Positions 1 through 12,700 of a DNA stretch of 21,127 nucleotides are shown in pieces (within the stretch, counting starts at the first letter, position 1; the number at the start of each line of letters is the position of its first letter). The notes below the pieces were generated by a model, which did not search any database, was not told where the DNA came from, and worked only from the letters and a program-made list of their open reading frames with translations. The DNA is from Purshia tridentata. Its lineage: Eukaryota > Streptophyta > Magnoliopsida > Rosales > Rosaceae. The translations under genes were made by a program, and so were the position numbers. The stretch lies in assembly GCA_003254885.1 (NCBI GenBank), contig QANT01008630.1, forward strand, positions 1 through 21,127, read 5' to 3'.

Positions 1-78
1 CATCTCGGGGTCAACTCCGGGGCGGTCCTGTCAATTAAGGAGCACCCGCCAAAATACGAGTTCTTTAATGAAATATAG
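1..78 (+). CDS. 3' end of an unidentified plus-strand gene (possible pyrrolidone-carboxyl peptidase-like fragment)
   Basis: Frame 1 is open from the window edge for 25 codons and stops at TAG 76-78. It begins HLGVNSGA, the same eight residues I recall from plant pyrrolidone-carboxyl peptidase-like proteins (peptidase C15). The next 17 residues (VLSIKEHPPKYEFFNEI) do not follow that family, which normally continues with a conserved FAIE..AVNEA stretch. The sequence is clearly more GC-rich than the DNA to its right, as expected for an exon. It could be a true alternative last exon, readthrough into an intron (a poor GT follows the GCG codon at base 24), or a truncated pseudogene. The product assignment rests on eight residues and is weak. 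The gene would converge on RAD50. Confidence 0.3.
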   Translation, partial: HLGVNSGAVLSIKEHPPKYEFFNEI

Positions 79-702
79 AAGAAAAAACAATGAATAGAGA
101 ATAAAAACCTAATGAAGTCGAACAGCAGATACAAGGAGGGTATTGGTTCCCTTTGTTACTGGTTTTAAGCTTCTGTTACTGTTAGTAGCTGACTGCTCTA
201 ATTCTCTTGATGGGCTGGGCCTTCTTCAAATTTTGTTTGTTCTCTGTGATTCAAACTGTGATTAATTTCTGAGGGTATTGTACTAGAAGATATTAACAGC
301 TTTATTCAAACTTTACTTCCATCTTTCATGGATAAATATAATCATACTCAGTTGACGATTACGTACGATGTTATATCGAACCATAGAACCCCCATAATCA
401 TTCACACATAAAATTTTGCTTCAGCTCAAATAGATTTCCCAAGGGTTAGACCACAAAGAAAAGAACCATGTACTTGGGACAAAAAAGAGCAATCATTGAT
501 AGCCAGCTATGTTCGCTAAGAAAAATTGAAAGTTAAATACAAGGGAGGAGAATTTTTACCCGGCAAATATCAACATATTGCAACTATACAAGCTTACAAA
601 CAACAGACTGACAGTTGGGCTTGTGCATGTCTCAGACTGAGTTTCCAATGTGCTTTCTTCATTTGAGTACAGGAATTTTGAAAACACAATCATTAGAGAG
701 CT
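79..702. other. Intergenic / 3' UTR region between convergent genes
   Basis: This stretch separates the plus-strand reading frame ending at 78 from the RAD50 stop at 703. It is AT-rich without coding signal; the plus-strand ORF at 615-818 is only the antisense of RAD50's last exon and 3' UTR. A minus-strand AATAAA (plus TTTATT, 301-306) could serve RAD50 and would give a 3' UTR of about 400 nt. A plus-strand AATAAA at 100-105 could serve the left-hand gene. Both are inferences from the hexamer alone. Confidence 0.4.
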
Positions 703-742
703 TCAATCAAAGATCTCCTGGGCTTCAATTATGCTATGCTGG
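703..742 (-). CDS. RAD50: RAD50 exon 25 (last coding exon)
   Basis: This short exon encodes [13 protein letters not shown] and TGA (705-703), finishing the protein at residue 1316. A CAG acceptor (745-743) joins it to exon 24 within codon 1304 (CA|C). The peptide is the conserved plant RAD50 C-terminus. Without this splice the protein would read on into intron 24 and end in KDDQYG. Confidence 0.88.
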
Positions 743-3700
743 CTGGAAAAAGGGAGCCGGAGAAGTTAGAGGGATAAACAATATAATGAAAAGGAATAAC
801 AACCAAAGCAGTAAATAAGTTATTAGCCATACTGGTCATCCTTTGCCACCCGATAATATTTTTCAGCATGCTGGCGTTGGCCGATTAATTGAGCAAAACG
901 CTCATCGTGAGTAATTACTATCAACTGAAAGTTCTCCTGGCCCTTTCGGTCCTCCATAATTCTGCAGTAAGAGGAAAAAGGGAGTAAATATAATAGAAAT
1001 CCAGGAACGTCTCGAATGAGAATGTAGTCTTACTCTCATACCTCAGGATAGCAGCAGCAAGACTCTCAGAATTTGGGCCATCCAAGTTTGTAGTTGGTTC
1101 ATCTAGTGCTAGTATTCCACAGTTGAGGCAAAAAGTTTCAGCTAAAGCCAACCTTATGATAAGGGAAGCAAGGACCTGACACCAAACAACTTGTCAGTAA
1201 GCTTTCCATATCTCCTAATATAGTAGTGCGTCAAGTAATGCATTCAAAGATTAATCACCTTCTGACCAGCACTGCACCTCCCTCTCATTTCTAGTTCTGC
1301 ATCACCAGTCTGCATGATAACCTGATATTTAGCAGTGTAACAATGTAAGAATGGTTAGGGAAATTAAAAAATGTGCATGAATTTTAAGAGTAAAAAGTTC
1401 ATACCCTGTAGCTGTAAGAACGAGTCCCAGCACCTTCAGAATCTGAATGTATACTGATATAGTCTATATCTTGTCCTCTGTATGTTTGCTGCCACAACTC
1501 CCTTATAATTTTATTTATTTCCTCCATTTTCATTGTGTGGAAGCGCATTAGTGCCCTGAAAAAAGTTGAAAAAATATAAGATATAACACTATAAGTTGAT
1601 AACACGAGAACATTATCGCCCAGAAGTAATCCTCAATAAAATTAAGATAGTTCTTTTTTGGGTAAATAATTAAATAAAGAAAGTTGATCTATGGATAAAA
1701 GTCATCATTAAATATTATTCTAGAAACTCACTTGTCAAGCGCATTGTAGTATCTGTCCAGGTCCTTGTTTGCCATCTCAGTTGTCTGTCACAAAAGGTTC
1801 AGTCTAATAATAGAAAGATACGAGTAAGAAGGAGAAACATTCTCAAGTTTATAAAGATCCAATACCTTTAGCTGGATTAGCTGATCATAGTACCGCTTGT
1901 CAATGTCCTTGTATTGTGGCTGTTTGAGATCAATTTTATTCTTTGAAATATTGCTCTGGTAAACAGACAATGTCCCATGATACCTGTTTAACTGCCACAA
2001 GGAAAAATCATGTAAATAAAATTGTAACTTTGATACAAGGAAAAATATAAAATAGAACCAGCAAAGAGGAGTTTCTACCAGAGATGCTACGAATAAAATA
2101 GTAAACCCTCTTCAGAATATGCAACAATAACCACATTACAATCATTTTCAGCTATTGAACTTCATACTACTTTGGTATAATTTGAGTGGAAGACAAGAAT
2201 GGTCAACCTATAATCTCATTATATGTTCAGCATTCGGGATAAGTTAAGGCAATATAATGGTGGAGATCATAATTTATAAAAAGAAATTCAAAGGGTAAAC
2301 CAAGTCCAATCTGGTCTTTTTTTATTTGAAAGACTTTATATTTTTATTTTCTAGACCTGCTAGTATGTTGAGCTGTTAAGCATGACCTTGTTTCTCCACT
2401 CAAATCCTATCTAAATGACTAATCATGAAATCCTTTTGCTTCGGGGTAAAAAGATCCAAATTATGCCTAATTTCACAAGAAAAAATCTGCAAGACCATAC
2501 TTGACACAACAAAATCAAAGCCAATTGAACAGAATACAAACTGACTGATTTTCCCAGCAATGAACTATTCACCATCACTTGTACATTGGACCCCAGTAAA
2601 TAATAAATCTTTCCTCTTAGTAAGATTCTCAGACTTCTCAAGGGCAGTTTAAAAAAAACATACTTACCAGTGTGGCTTAGCAAAAGAAAAGTATTAGAGG
2701 CAACGTAAAAAGGGCAATGTACGGTTAGAAATTTAAGGCAATGAAAAATAAGACTATTAAAAAATAAAAATATATGTTTTTAAAATAAAAACAATGTGCA
2801 ATGTGCAGAAGATACGATATCCATGCAAATCTATATACTGCAGTTTCAAAATTTCTTTTCTTTCTACACTGGTTGAATAAATTCACTTCTATTCATTATT
2901 TTTTAAAGATAAATCCAGTTCCATACTTCCATTCTTTAACAAGAAATTTTAGCAAGTATGCCTGTAATTGAGATGGATATGACCTAAAATTTACTGGGCA
3001 TGCTTTAAGTGTCATAGGAACCACAGAATGATATGTGAAGAACTATCGAACCTCTGAAAGAAGCCTCTCTCTGTCCTTTGAGAGCTTTTGAAGTCCATCT
3101 TCAAATTTTATTATCCCACCCATCTCTAGGATTCTGTCTTCCAGTGATGCAATCTCATGGGCAAGTTCATCAACTTCAGCTTTAGTTTTCCTGTAATTTA
3201 AATTGTCCTCAATATTTCGTCTTAATTGATCTTGATTCCGCATTAAGTTTTTACTTTTGTCTAATTCATCTAAAATTTCCTTCTTCCTAGTTTCGCAACT
3301 TTGAAGTTGAGATTCCGATAAACATTGCTTTTCTTGCAGTTCCTGCAACCTCTCTCCTTTCTTTAAATCATTATACCTGGTAGGAAAAGTAAAAGTTAGT
3401 GAAATAGATCAATTGCGTACGAGAACCTTCTATACCAATATAAGGTGCACAAAACTTACTCTTTAATTTTAGAAGTAGTTATACTGATTGCCTCAAGTTC
3501 CTGCTTGTAATTTCCTTTTTGTTCAGCTTGCTCCTCATATTTGCTGTTAAGTTTAACTTTTAAGTCTTCATAGTCACTAAGTAATTTATCTTTCTCCCTT
3601 GATAAAGGACCAAGAGCCTCTGACAAATGCTGAAAGTTCAAATATGTGCATTTGCATTACAATATACAAAGCACAAACCTCAATTTACAAGGAAAGAAAA

Positions 3701-6700
3701 CACAGAAAATTGATAAAATGTTAAAAACAACAGCCTTATGCAGTCTACATTATCAAAGAACTTAGTGGACCAGCAAGCAACTGTGTGGAATTAGAGCAAT
3801 CCACAAAGTGTCAAATTTATTTCACAACTTCTAGCAAACTTCTACCAATCTAAATTATCATCTGCATTTGACCTTTCCAAACACATTCAAGTAGCCAGAA
3901 AACATCACAATCCACGAGTACCATTAAATTAAGTCTCCATTGACTTGGCTATTTTATAAGACATATGAAGCACTGATGTTCATCTCAAATGCAGATATAT
4001 TTTAAAAAAAAAAATAACCAAAATGCAAAGCAATATAAAATACCATCTGCATTTGACCTTTTCCAGACTCATTCAAGTAGCCACAGAAACAATCACGATT
4101 CACGAGTACCATTAAAATAACTCTTCACTGACTTGGCTATTTTATAAGACATGAATCACTGATGTTCATCTCAAATGCAGATATATTTTCAAAAACAAAA
4201 AATCCCAAATGCAATGCAAAGCACTTAAGCAAGCTTCATTAACACCTTTGGCAATGGCAACACATACTTGAAGTAGCTGTGATAGCACAAGCTTCACATG
4301 TATGCCTTTTCTTGATAGTGTGGTATTTATTTATAGATATGTTGCAAGTAAAATAATTGAACCCACCAGCTTTTCTAAATTTACACAGATAATGAAATAA
4401 CCTTTAAATCAAGATCAACTTGACTCTTTTCCTCATTCAAACGCTCCAACTCTTCCTCTGTCCTTTTGAGATCACCAAATTTATTAGCTGCTTTGACTTT
4501 TTCTTCCCTTGTAGTGCCCCACCGTATTTGACTGCCCGATAAATCAAGTTCCATGTACCTTTGTTCATCCCTTAACTTCTCCAGTTCATTATGCAAATTA
4601 TCCCTGTTGCCACAAAAAAGATATAACCAAAATAAATATAAATAAAAAATTTGTCAAAATAGAACTAATTAAGTATTTCAATGGGTCAACATGAGTCTGA
4701 TTTTTAAGTGAATGTGCTTATTATTTTTTTATCAAATATGCTGACAACGAAACAAGTTACCAAATGATGAGCAGAAAACTAGAAGTTATACTTTTTACTA
4801 TCCAGACTATTCAGTTCCGACTGAATATCTTCCATCGATCTTGCACCCTTCCCTTGATAATCAAGCTTATACACCAAATCATCAACTTGTTTCTGCCATG
4901 TTTGTATGTCTTGAAATAGTCTGTCAGCAGTTTCAATAGGTTGCACCAGGGCCTCAATTGAGTCCTTATCAGCCTTCACCTGAGCTGAAACAGCTAACAC
5001 CTAAAAAAGAAAAACAAAAGGCTCTTTTGTTGAAAATATTTCATACAGAAGAAAAAACATATTTCTATTTTTCAAAATTATGAATTCATGCAAAACCTTG
5101 TGAACAAATTATTATCACATCCAAGAGACAAAACCTTTCTTCAATTAATTATCCCCTCTCCTATGGACAAATTTCCACGACTTTAATGAGAATTTAAAAA
5201 AAAATATAGAACATACAGAATAAATAGAGTTAATGACTTTTGGGCACAGTTAACCTTTTATATTTTTAGCCAGTTATCTAAGCGTCACTCTGAAACTGCT
5301 TTCAAAGATATTGGAGTGGTGACCAAGTAAATACAAGGCCTGAATGGAGTTGGAATCTTATCTGAGTATTTTCAGCTCAATAGCCAACACAGTCAAAAGT
5401 GAAAGAATGGGACTGACAGAACAGTATGTCATTATAGATTCCAGACAGATTTGAAAACTTTAAAGTCCATACATGATGGCTATTGTTTTGATCCCTTATG
5501 CAGTAATGGACGAGCAAAATTCATGGTTACATTTGATCCAGTTTTGACAGTATGTAATGGCTTGAGCATAGCACTGATGAGGCAAACATTGGCTTCTTTT
5601 GTTAGAAAGCATAGAACGAAGGAGGTAGATTTGCAGTGGTGTTTGAGTTTCAAAGTGGTACTTGCAAGTCCCCAAATCCAATGAATTCATGTCAGTCCAA
5701 ACTAAAAAGTCACTATAATATAGTCCAAGTTTATCCAGAAAGGTCTGTCCTAAAACTGGGATAAAAGTCAAAAGAGAATCTTCCAACTACAGCTATAGCC
5801 TATATGCAACAAAATCAGTATTTATTTTATTTCAGAAAATGGTTCACATCAATAGTTTTTCTGCAGCAGTAGCATATGTATAGAAACAAATGACTCTTCT
5901 TTACAGTTTTCACAGAAGGAAAATGCTTTCGGAAAAGAAATCTTATGGAGGAAACAATTGATGAATTCTTAGAAATATTCCTGCAGAATCAATTCTATGA
6001 AGTTTTTTTTTTTTTTTTTTTTGAGAAGAAACATACTTCCATTAGAGAGGACAAGATGTTCACTGACCTGCAAATCCAGGCTAAACTCTAAGATGTTATA
6101 AAAACCAGCAAAGAAAATACATCAAAATAGAAGGAACAACAAGAACAAGACTCTAAGACACTGCAGCATTCCAAACTGGACTCTACCACAAAATAATCCA
6201 ACTAACCCCCTAAAATCATTAAATATCCTTCTATTTCTTTCCACTCAAACAACCCAGAAAAAACAGGCATCACAGCACCACACCCTTATTCCCTCCAAAA
6301 GAAACTGATACCTCTCAGGCTACAAAGCAGCACAAGAAATTGGAATCACCCAATTCAACCCATCCTCAACCACAAAGACAATGCAATCCCATGAAGAAGC
6401 AAATGGTCCAAACTTTCAGCCCCACTTCTATTAAGCAATGTTGCACATCCAACATGTTGGGCAGCATGACTTACAAGTTAATTTGTGACACCATTATCAA
6501 GACACATACAATGCAATCTGAATGAGTACATATAGAGGAGGTATATGCAGAGTGGTAAAAGCAGTGATTTCATATAATGATTCACCATTTTTCAGAGTAA
6601 AGGTGACAATGTATGGGCCATATATGCTTCTTCAGAGTTGGTCACGCAATAAATGGGTTCAACTGTGATAATTAAAAGCAAGGTGTACCAGAATTGATAC

Positions 6701-9700
6701 TTACATCATCAAGGGCCTGAGATTTTTGTTCCATCTCTTCAGTAAGCTCATACAGTTCTTTCTCTGCATTAGGGATTTGTTCCTTGCCAATTTTAACATA
6801 TTCTTCATAAACCATACGAAGCTTGTCCACTTGCTGAAATAAAGAGTCAGCGCTGAAGGACTCTGTCGCCAACACTTTTATTTGCTCAGAGGAACTTGCA
6901 GCCTTCACTTTTTGCTGTAAATTACTAGAAAATATTAGCCACTTCAGCCAAATACATTACAAATTCAAAAAATCTAATGCATAACCTGCTTAAAAATATG
7001 AATAATGATATATGCCAACCTTTTTAACAAACTCGTCTTCCTCTTCTGGAGAGAAAGGGCGTTCACAGCAAGGGCAAATATGATGGGCCCGGGCCACTCT
7101 TTCAAAAGGATCAAACATTTGTCGCATACCATCTGCAAAGTTGTATTTGCTACAGACAAGACACCAAATACAGTGTCAACAAATCAAAAAAATGCTAAAC
7201 CTGTTTGATACAGAATATTAATATTTAATATAGCCTATTATGTAGAAATAAAAAATGAACCTTTTCTGGACATCTCTTTTCTCCTTAGCTGATTCCAAGA
7301 CTTGGGTATAGGAATCAACAGTATTAAATTGCTGATCGAAGGCCTGAAGTTGAGATTCAATATATCTCTTCCTTGCTATGTTGAAAAACGAAAAATAAAA
7401 AAATTTGTAAAGTTGACATTGATGAAAGGAAATAATAGGTGCGTGTGTAATCAATGATGCAAAGTTTATGCAATGGTAGGATAAAAGATATATGACTGTA
7501 TCCTGCAATTAAGGACTAACTAAAATATCATATAATGTTTTATGTTCTCAAAAAAATATAATACTCACACTCCATATCTTTACGATGTTTGAACAGGTTA
7601 TTGTTAACTTCTTGTATTTTCATCTGGAACATATTCACCTCCTTCTCCACTTCACGAGATTTGGTGCTCAAGTCATCAAACTCCATTGTAGAAGCCCTGC
7701 AATGAGAACATAATGAAACAGATCCCTAACAATGAAAGCCTCAAACAACAGTCTTGAAACCCCTTAAACAATCCAACATTTATGTTCATATATGAACCAA
7801 GTCTTAAAATCTGAGAGTCAAAAATCAGTTGCTTGATCTTGGATTTGCAAGGAACAAAAATTGGCAGAAACTACAGATGCAAATATGAATCTGAAATGAA
7901 GACAAAACTACAATGCCTAGCGGTATCACTACATTTCTTGTCAATGTATCATGAGATAATAAAGTTTCAGGCTTCCGTCATCAATTTGCATGTTTGTAGT
8001 ACAGTAGTAGAACCTAATAATTTGTTCACCACATATAATATTAGCATTTATGTGGCAATATTCCCATTACTTATAACACTGTTTCCGACATTTGTATCTT
8101 CCTCTAAGGTATACCCAATGTGTTCACGGAAAAGGCCATTACCCAGTGTTGGTGGAACTACCTAATAGACTACTAGTTATAAAAGCTGTATGGCTTGATA
8201 TGATTATAAAGAAATAAAGAACAAATATATATCATTAATGGAAAATAAAAACAAAAACACCAATAGGGAATGAAAGTGCCTTTGCACCGCATGCTAACAT
8301 CCAATGAATCTAAATATAGGTTGACATGACACCAGAAATTGTGACTTAACATCTAAGTGCATGTTGAACGAAAGTACACTCATTCTTATGATTTCACATC
8401 TTGGGTCACATCAACAGCAGACTTTTTAAAAATGTCATCTTATAGAATAAAAAGTAAATGAATGAATAAGTTAGGAGAACCTCAAGACTTGAGTGATTTC
8501 CTTTTTCAAATCCTTGTCAGGAGGAAGTCTCCCTTTTAGCACTCCTCTAATTCTTTCCCTGTATTCATCAATTCTGAAAAGTAAAATAAATAAACGTCAT
8601 CATCTTTGAGCCATCAATGCATGCTGAATAACACAAGATGGTGAGGGGGGAGTGAGGAGAGAGACAGAATAAATCTACATTTTTCTGTGTTTCTTTTTGT
8701 GCTTCTCCAGTTCTGACTTCTTCCAAGAAAGTTGTCCTCTTGCATCCAAATCAGAAGCCATGATGTCTCTCTCTCTCTTAACAGCCTTAATCATTTGCTC
8801 AATGCTATACAGCTCATTCTGCTTTTGACGTATGGTTAATTCAAATTCTCTTCCAGCAAGCTGGTTTGACTTTCTCTCAACCTCAATTCGCTACAATGAC
8901 AAAGAATAGTATTTGCATGTATCTTAATACTGTTACTTAAACCAAAGATTGTGAATCCAATCAAGACCACTAAGTAGGGTCATCCTCACCGCGTTTTTTT
9001 CTCTCTCATCAATGTGAGAAAGATCCAAATTTGAAACTTCAAGTTCAAAAGAATCACGCTCATTTTCCTTTTCCTCAATGCGTTTCAAGAGGCCATTCTG
9101 CATGGACCAAAATTAGGAAAGACTACAGAAAACATGAGAAAATTCACATTTGGGGAGGCTATCTAGTGTCCATTCTTAAATTCAAACCTTTATGTCTGAT
9201 TTAGCTTGTTTCTGAGCCTCCTTATCCTTCCAACGGTCATTTGCATCCATGTAGCGGTCCCATGCTGTCTTAAGTTCAGCTTCATTTGATTTCTGAAATA
9301 ACATCCTTTTCAGTCAGTGCTTTAATTATGCTTTAGCAAAGAGAAAAAAAAAGACCCAGTACAGTAGAACTTGCAAGGAAACTTCACTTCAAGGTGGACT
9401 AATAATTCTTTTGGTACATAAAAATCCAAATTTAGGACAGCATACCAAGCAACACATGCACACACACACACAAAGACATAAGATCATGTGCACATGCACA
9501 CCACATCGTGTTTGACAAAAAGTGTATTCTACAAAATACTAGTTTATTAAATTCTAAAGTAGTGGAAAAGAGAATAGGATTTTTTACTTTTTTTGCTGGG
9601 TAGCTAATGTTTTATGGGGAAAAAATTGTGACTTGTGAGGGTTAGAGAAAAATAGAAATTTCGTTAATTAGTAGGGGGTGTGTATATGTGTATTATACAT

Positions 9701-12700
9701 AAAACACAAAGCCCCTTATCAAATATCAACTAAAACACCCTTAATGAGATTTTAGAAATTAACTTCAAGATGAAGGAATCTAAAGGTAAGTAGTCAAATT
9801 CAATGTTAAGTTATATACGAGATCTATCATAGCCACATCAACATGTTTAACTGATATAAGGGTTTTTCAAATTTTAATAACAAGGATACTTGGTTAAATT
9901 TATTTTGTTCCATGTAATAATATTACATTTTTCATAAACTTTAGTTGGTCCGAAAGTTCATGAAAAATGGGGGCATTGAGCCATATTTTGTCATATGGCT
10001 ATAGCTGTAGTTTTTTTGGTTTATATGCCATATGGTTTGGCTACATGTAACCTTGGTTGGTTTGAAAGGATTATAGCCCTATGGTTTGGAGTAGACATTT
10101 GGCCAGTCATGGGTGATAGTTTGGTAAGTTGGTTGGTTATGGCCCAATGGACAAAAAATGACTTTGGGGTCAAATAGAGAGTTCATGTTAATAGATGGTT
10201 GGTCATTCATCCGGGGTCTTTTGGAAGATGTTGGACAGTCATTCTTTCTTGGTATAAGTATGAACCCACCACGTGACTAGATTCTAAATGCAGGATCTTT
10301 GCAGGAAACCTAGAACCAGGCCTAAAATCTAGGCACAGGGGCCACAAAATCTTGGATGTGCCTCGATTTTAAGGGCAGGCTGTCTTAGCATGCAAAGAGT
10401 CTCCAAAATGGAAACTCCTTGTCATCCCATGTTGGAAGAACTCTAGAAGAGTCTTTCCACATGTATATGATTGAGCACAGCTAGGGTGAGAAAATTCCTC
10501 AATCCTAGCCACACACATCCTCTCCTTTTCACATGTGCAGCAAAACCCTATGAAAGGTTCTCTTGGTTGTTTCACTCATCTTCTGCACCATAGTTCCACA
10601 CCAGTTCTCTTGTGAGGAAATCATTAGATGCTTCACAATTCCTTGTGATACCATCACAACTTGGAAGCTTTCTTGAAAAACATAGGAGGGAAGCTCACTT
10701 TGGAGAACTTCACAAGCCCCACACCTGATCCTTGTGTGTCCAGCTGCCTGTGGTGATTATAATGACGAAATTCAAGCCTTTGGTGGATCCATACAAGTGT
10801 GTAAATGCTGTTTGACTCGTTGGAGGAGTGGTTAGTGTAAAGGCATGCTTGGAAGATGCAAGCTTGAGGAGGCCACACCAACCAAGAGCCATAGGCTAAC
10901 TTCTCTCCATCAAAGACCAAACATTTGTTGGTATAAACCTTAACTCAAAGGATCTAGATATTACGTAGTAAGGTTGAAGATCTTTAAAAAATATTGAAAT
11001 ATATTTCTGCTAAGAATAATGATTCCAAGTTTCCAACAGGTAAATATGTAATTATGAGGAAAGAATCAAGGGATACATTCATCGATTAACATTAAAAAGA
11101 TGACAGGGAAAAAAAAAGAGAGGAAGAAGTCACCTTGCTATCTTGTAAATTCTTCTCTAGATCGAACAACCTTGATTTTATTCTATTTGTGAGGTTCAAA
11201 GCAACTTCATGGTTGAATGGGGGATTTGGAACAGAACCTAAATTGTGCCGTGCAAAAAACTTTTGAATGGTAGAATCTCTCTCATTCTTCAAGGACAAAT
11301 GAGCCTGAAGTCAAAAGTAAAAGACTTAGCTAGAACCATTTCCCACACAAATTGGAAAAGGTTGTAGAATTTAAAAAAGTATGTAATTCATTTACTTCAG
11401 CTTCGTTTTGGAGCTTGCTAATCTCCCATATAGAATCCTTTATTTTCTCCTTATGGAAAGTACTTTTGGTCTCCATGTCATTCATTTCCCGCCCCAACTT
11501 GCTAACTTTAAGTTCCAAAAGTGAAATCCTTTCCTCAAACTTGGTTTTCCATTCCTTCAGTTCTTCATCAGTGTCTGACCAAGGCAAAGGACCAAAAATG
11601 AAAAAGGTCAAAATCCATAAAGGCAGCATCAACAAAGTCCTCCATAAAAATAAAACATGAAAATGGAGTACAGAAAAAATGAAAACAAGTAACCAGAGAT
11701 CTAAATAAAATAAATGTGACATGAGTATTCTACTACTGCTAGGAACAATAGACCTTCATTTTCCTCTGCAAGAGCTGCGTACTGTCTCTCCATCTCCTTC
11801 AACAGAGTGCTTCTTTCAGCACCCTTTGTTTCTATCTGGTTCTTCATCTTCTGTAAATCCTTCAGTGTTGCTTCAGTAGAACGAATTTTAGTATCCAAAT
11901 CTTGGATGCTTCCCTCCAATTCCTGCATCTGACTTCGCAAAGATTCTGTTTTTTCTTGATCTTGGGCAATGCTCTCACGTAGCTATAGAACAAAACCTCA
12001 TATCAACAAAACTAATCCCTTTAAATTTTACATATATCAGATATTAAATGAAGAAATTTTTTGTAATTTCCAGTCCAGTTGAAAGAGTAACTAAGATTTC
12101 TAACAACTAAATCAAAGAGAGAAACTACACCATCAATGTGGCACTGCTGTCACATTCACATATAACAGCCTTTTAAACAGAGTAATGGAGAAGGAAGAAG
12201 AAGAAAATGCTGCACAATGCAACTGACAAATAAGACTACATCAGGATGGTCACACAGAGCTAGCATGTAAGACTTATGTTTAGAAAGACAAATAAGACAC
12301 AGGTTTTTACCCAAATAGATATCCATTGCGTTGATTACGTCCATCTACATTTCCATGACAAAGATGGATATATATATATATGTTTTAGAAGACTAGATAA
12401 AGCATTTATGAAGACTTAATACATATAAATATATATACATAACGAATCCTACATAAAATGTTTTGAATACGAAGGAATTTCAAAAAAAAATTGAAAATTG
12501 CAGTCCAGAGGATACGGCCAACCTGAATCTTAATGGTAACATTACTCATAGAGATATGGCTTTCATGAAGACTTAGAAGGCTAATGCAAGGCTAGAAGGA
12601 TCTACCCATGCATCATAGTTGCTACTATTTACTTTACTTGGTTTTAGTGCTTCTAGATTAATTGAATCTGGATTTGTACATGGAAAAAAATAATAATAAA

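Noticed and set aside
3859..4222. Tandem duplication considered as a CRISPR-like or satellite array
   Set aside because: Only two units of about 180 bp with no spacer pattern, inside a plant intron.
5451..5786. Overlapping plus- and minus-strand ORFs in intron 14
   Set aside because: Both lie wholly within a RAD50 intron, show no family motif and are antisense to each other.
7833..8165. 110-codon plus-strand ORF in intron 10
   Set aside because: No motif, an intronic location and ordinary AT-rich composition; most likely chance.
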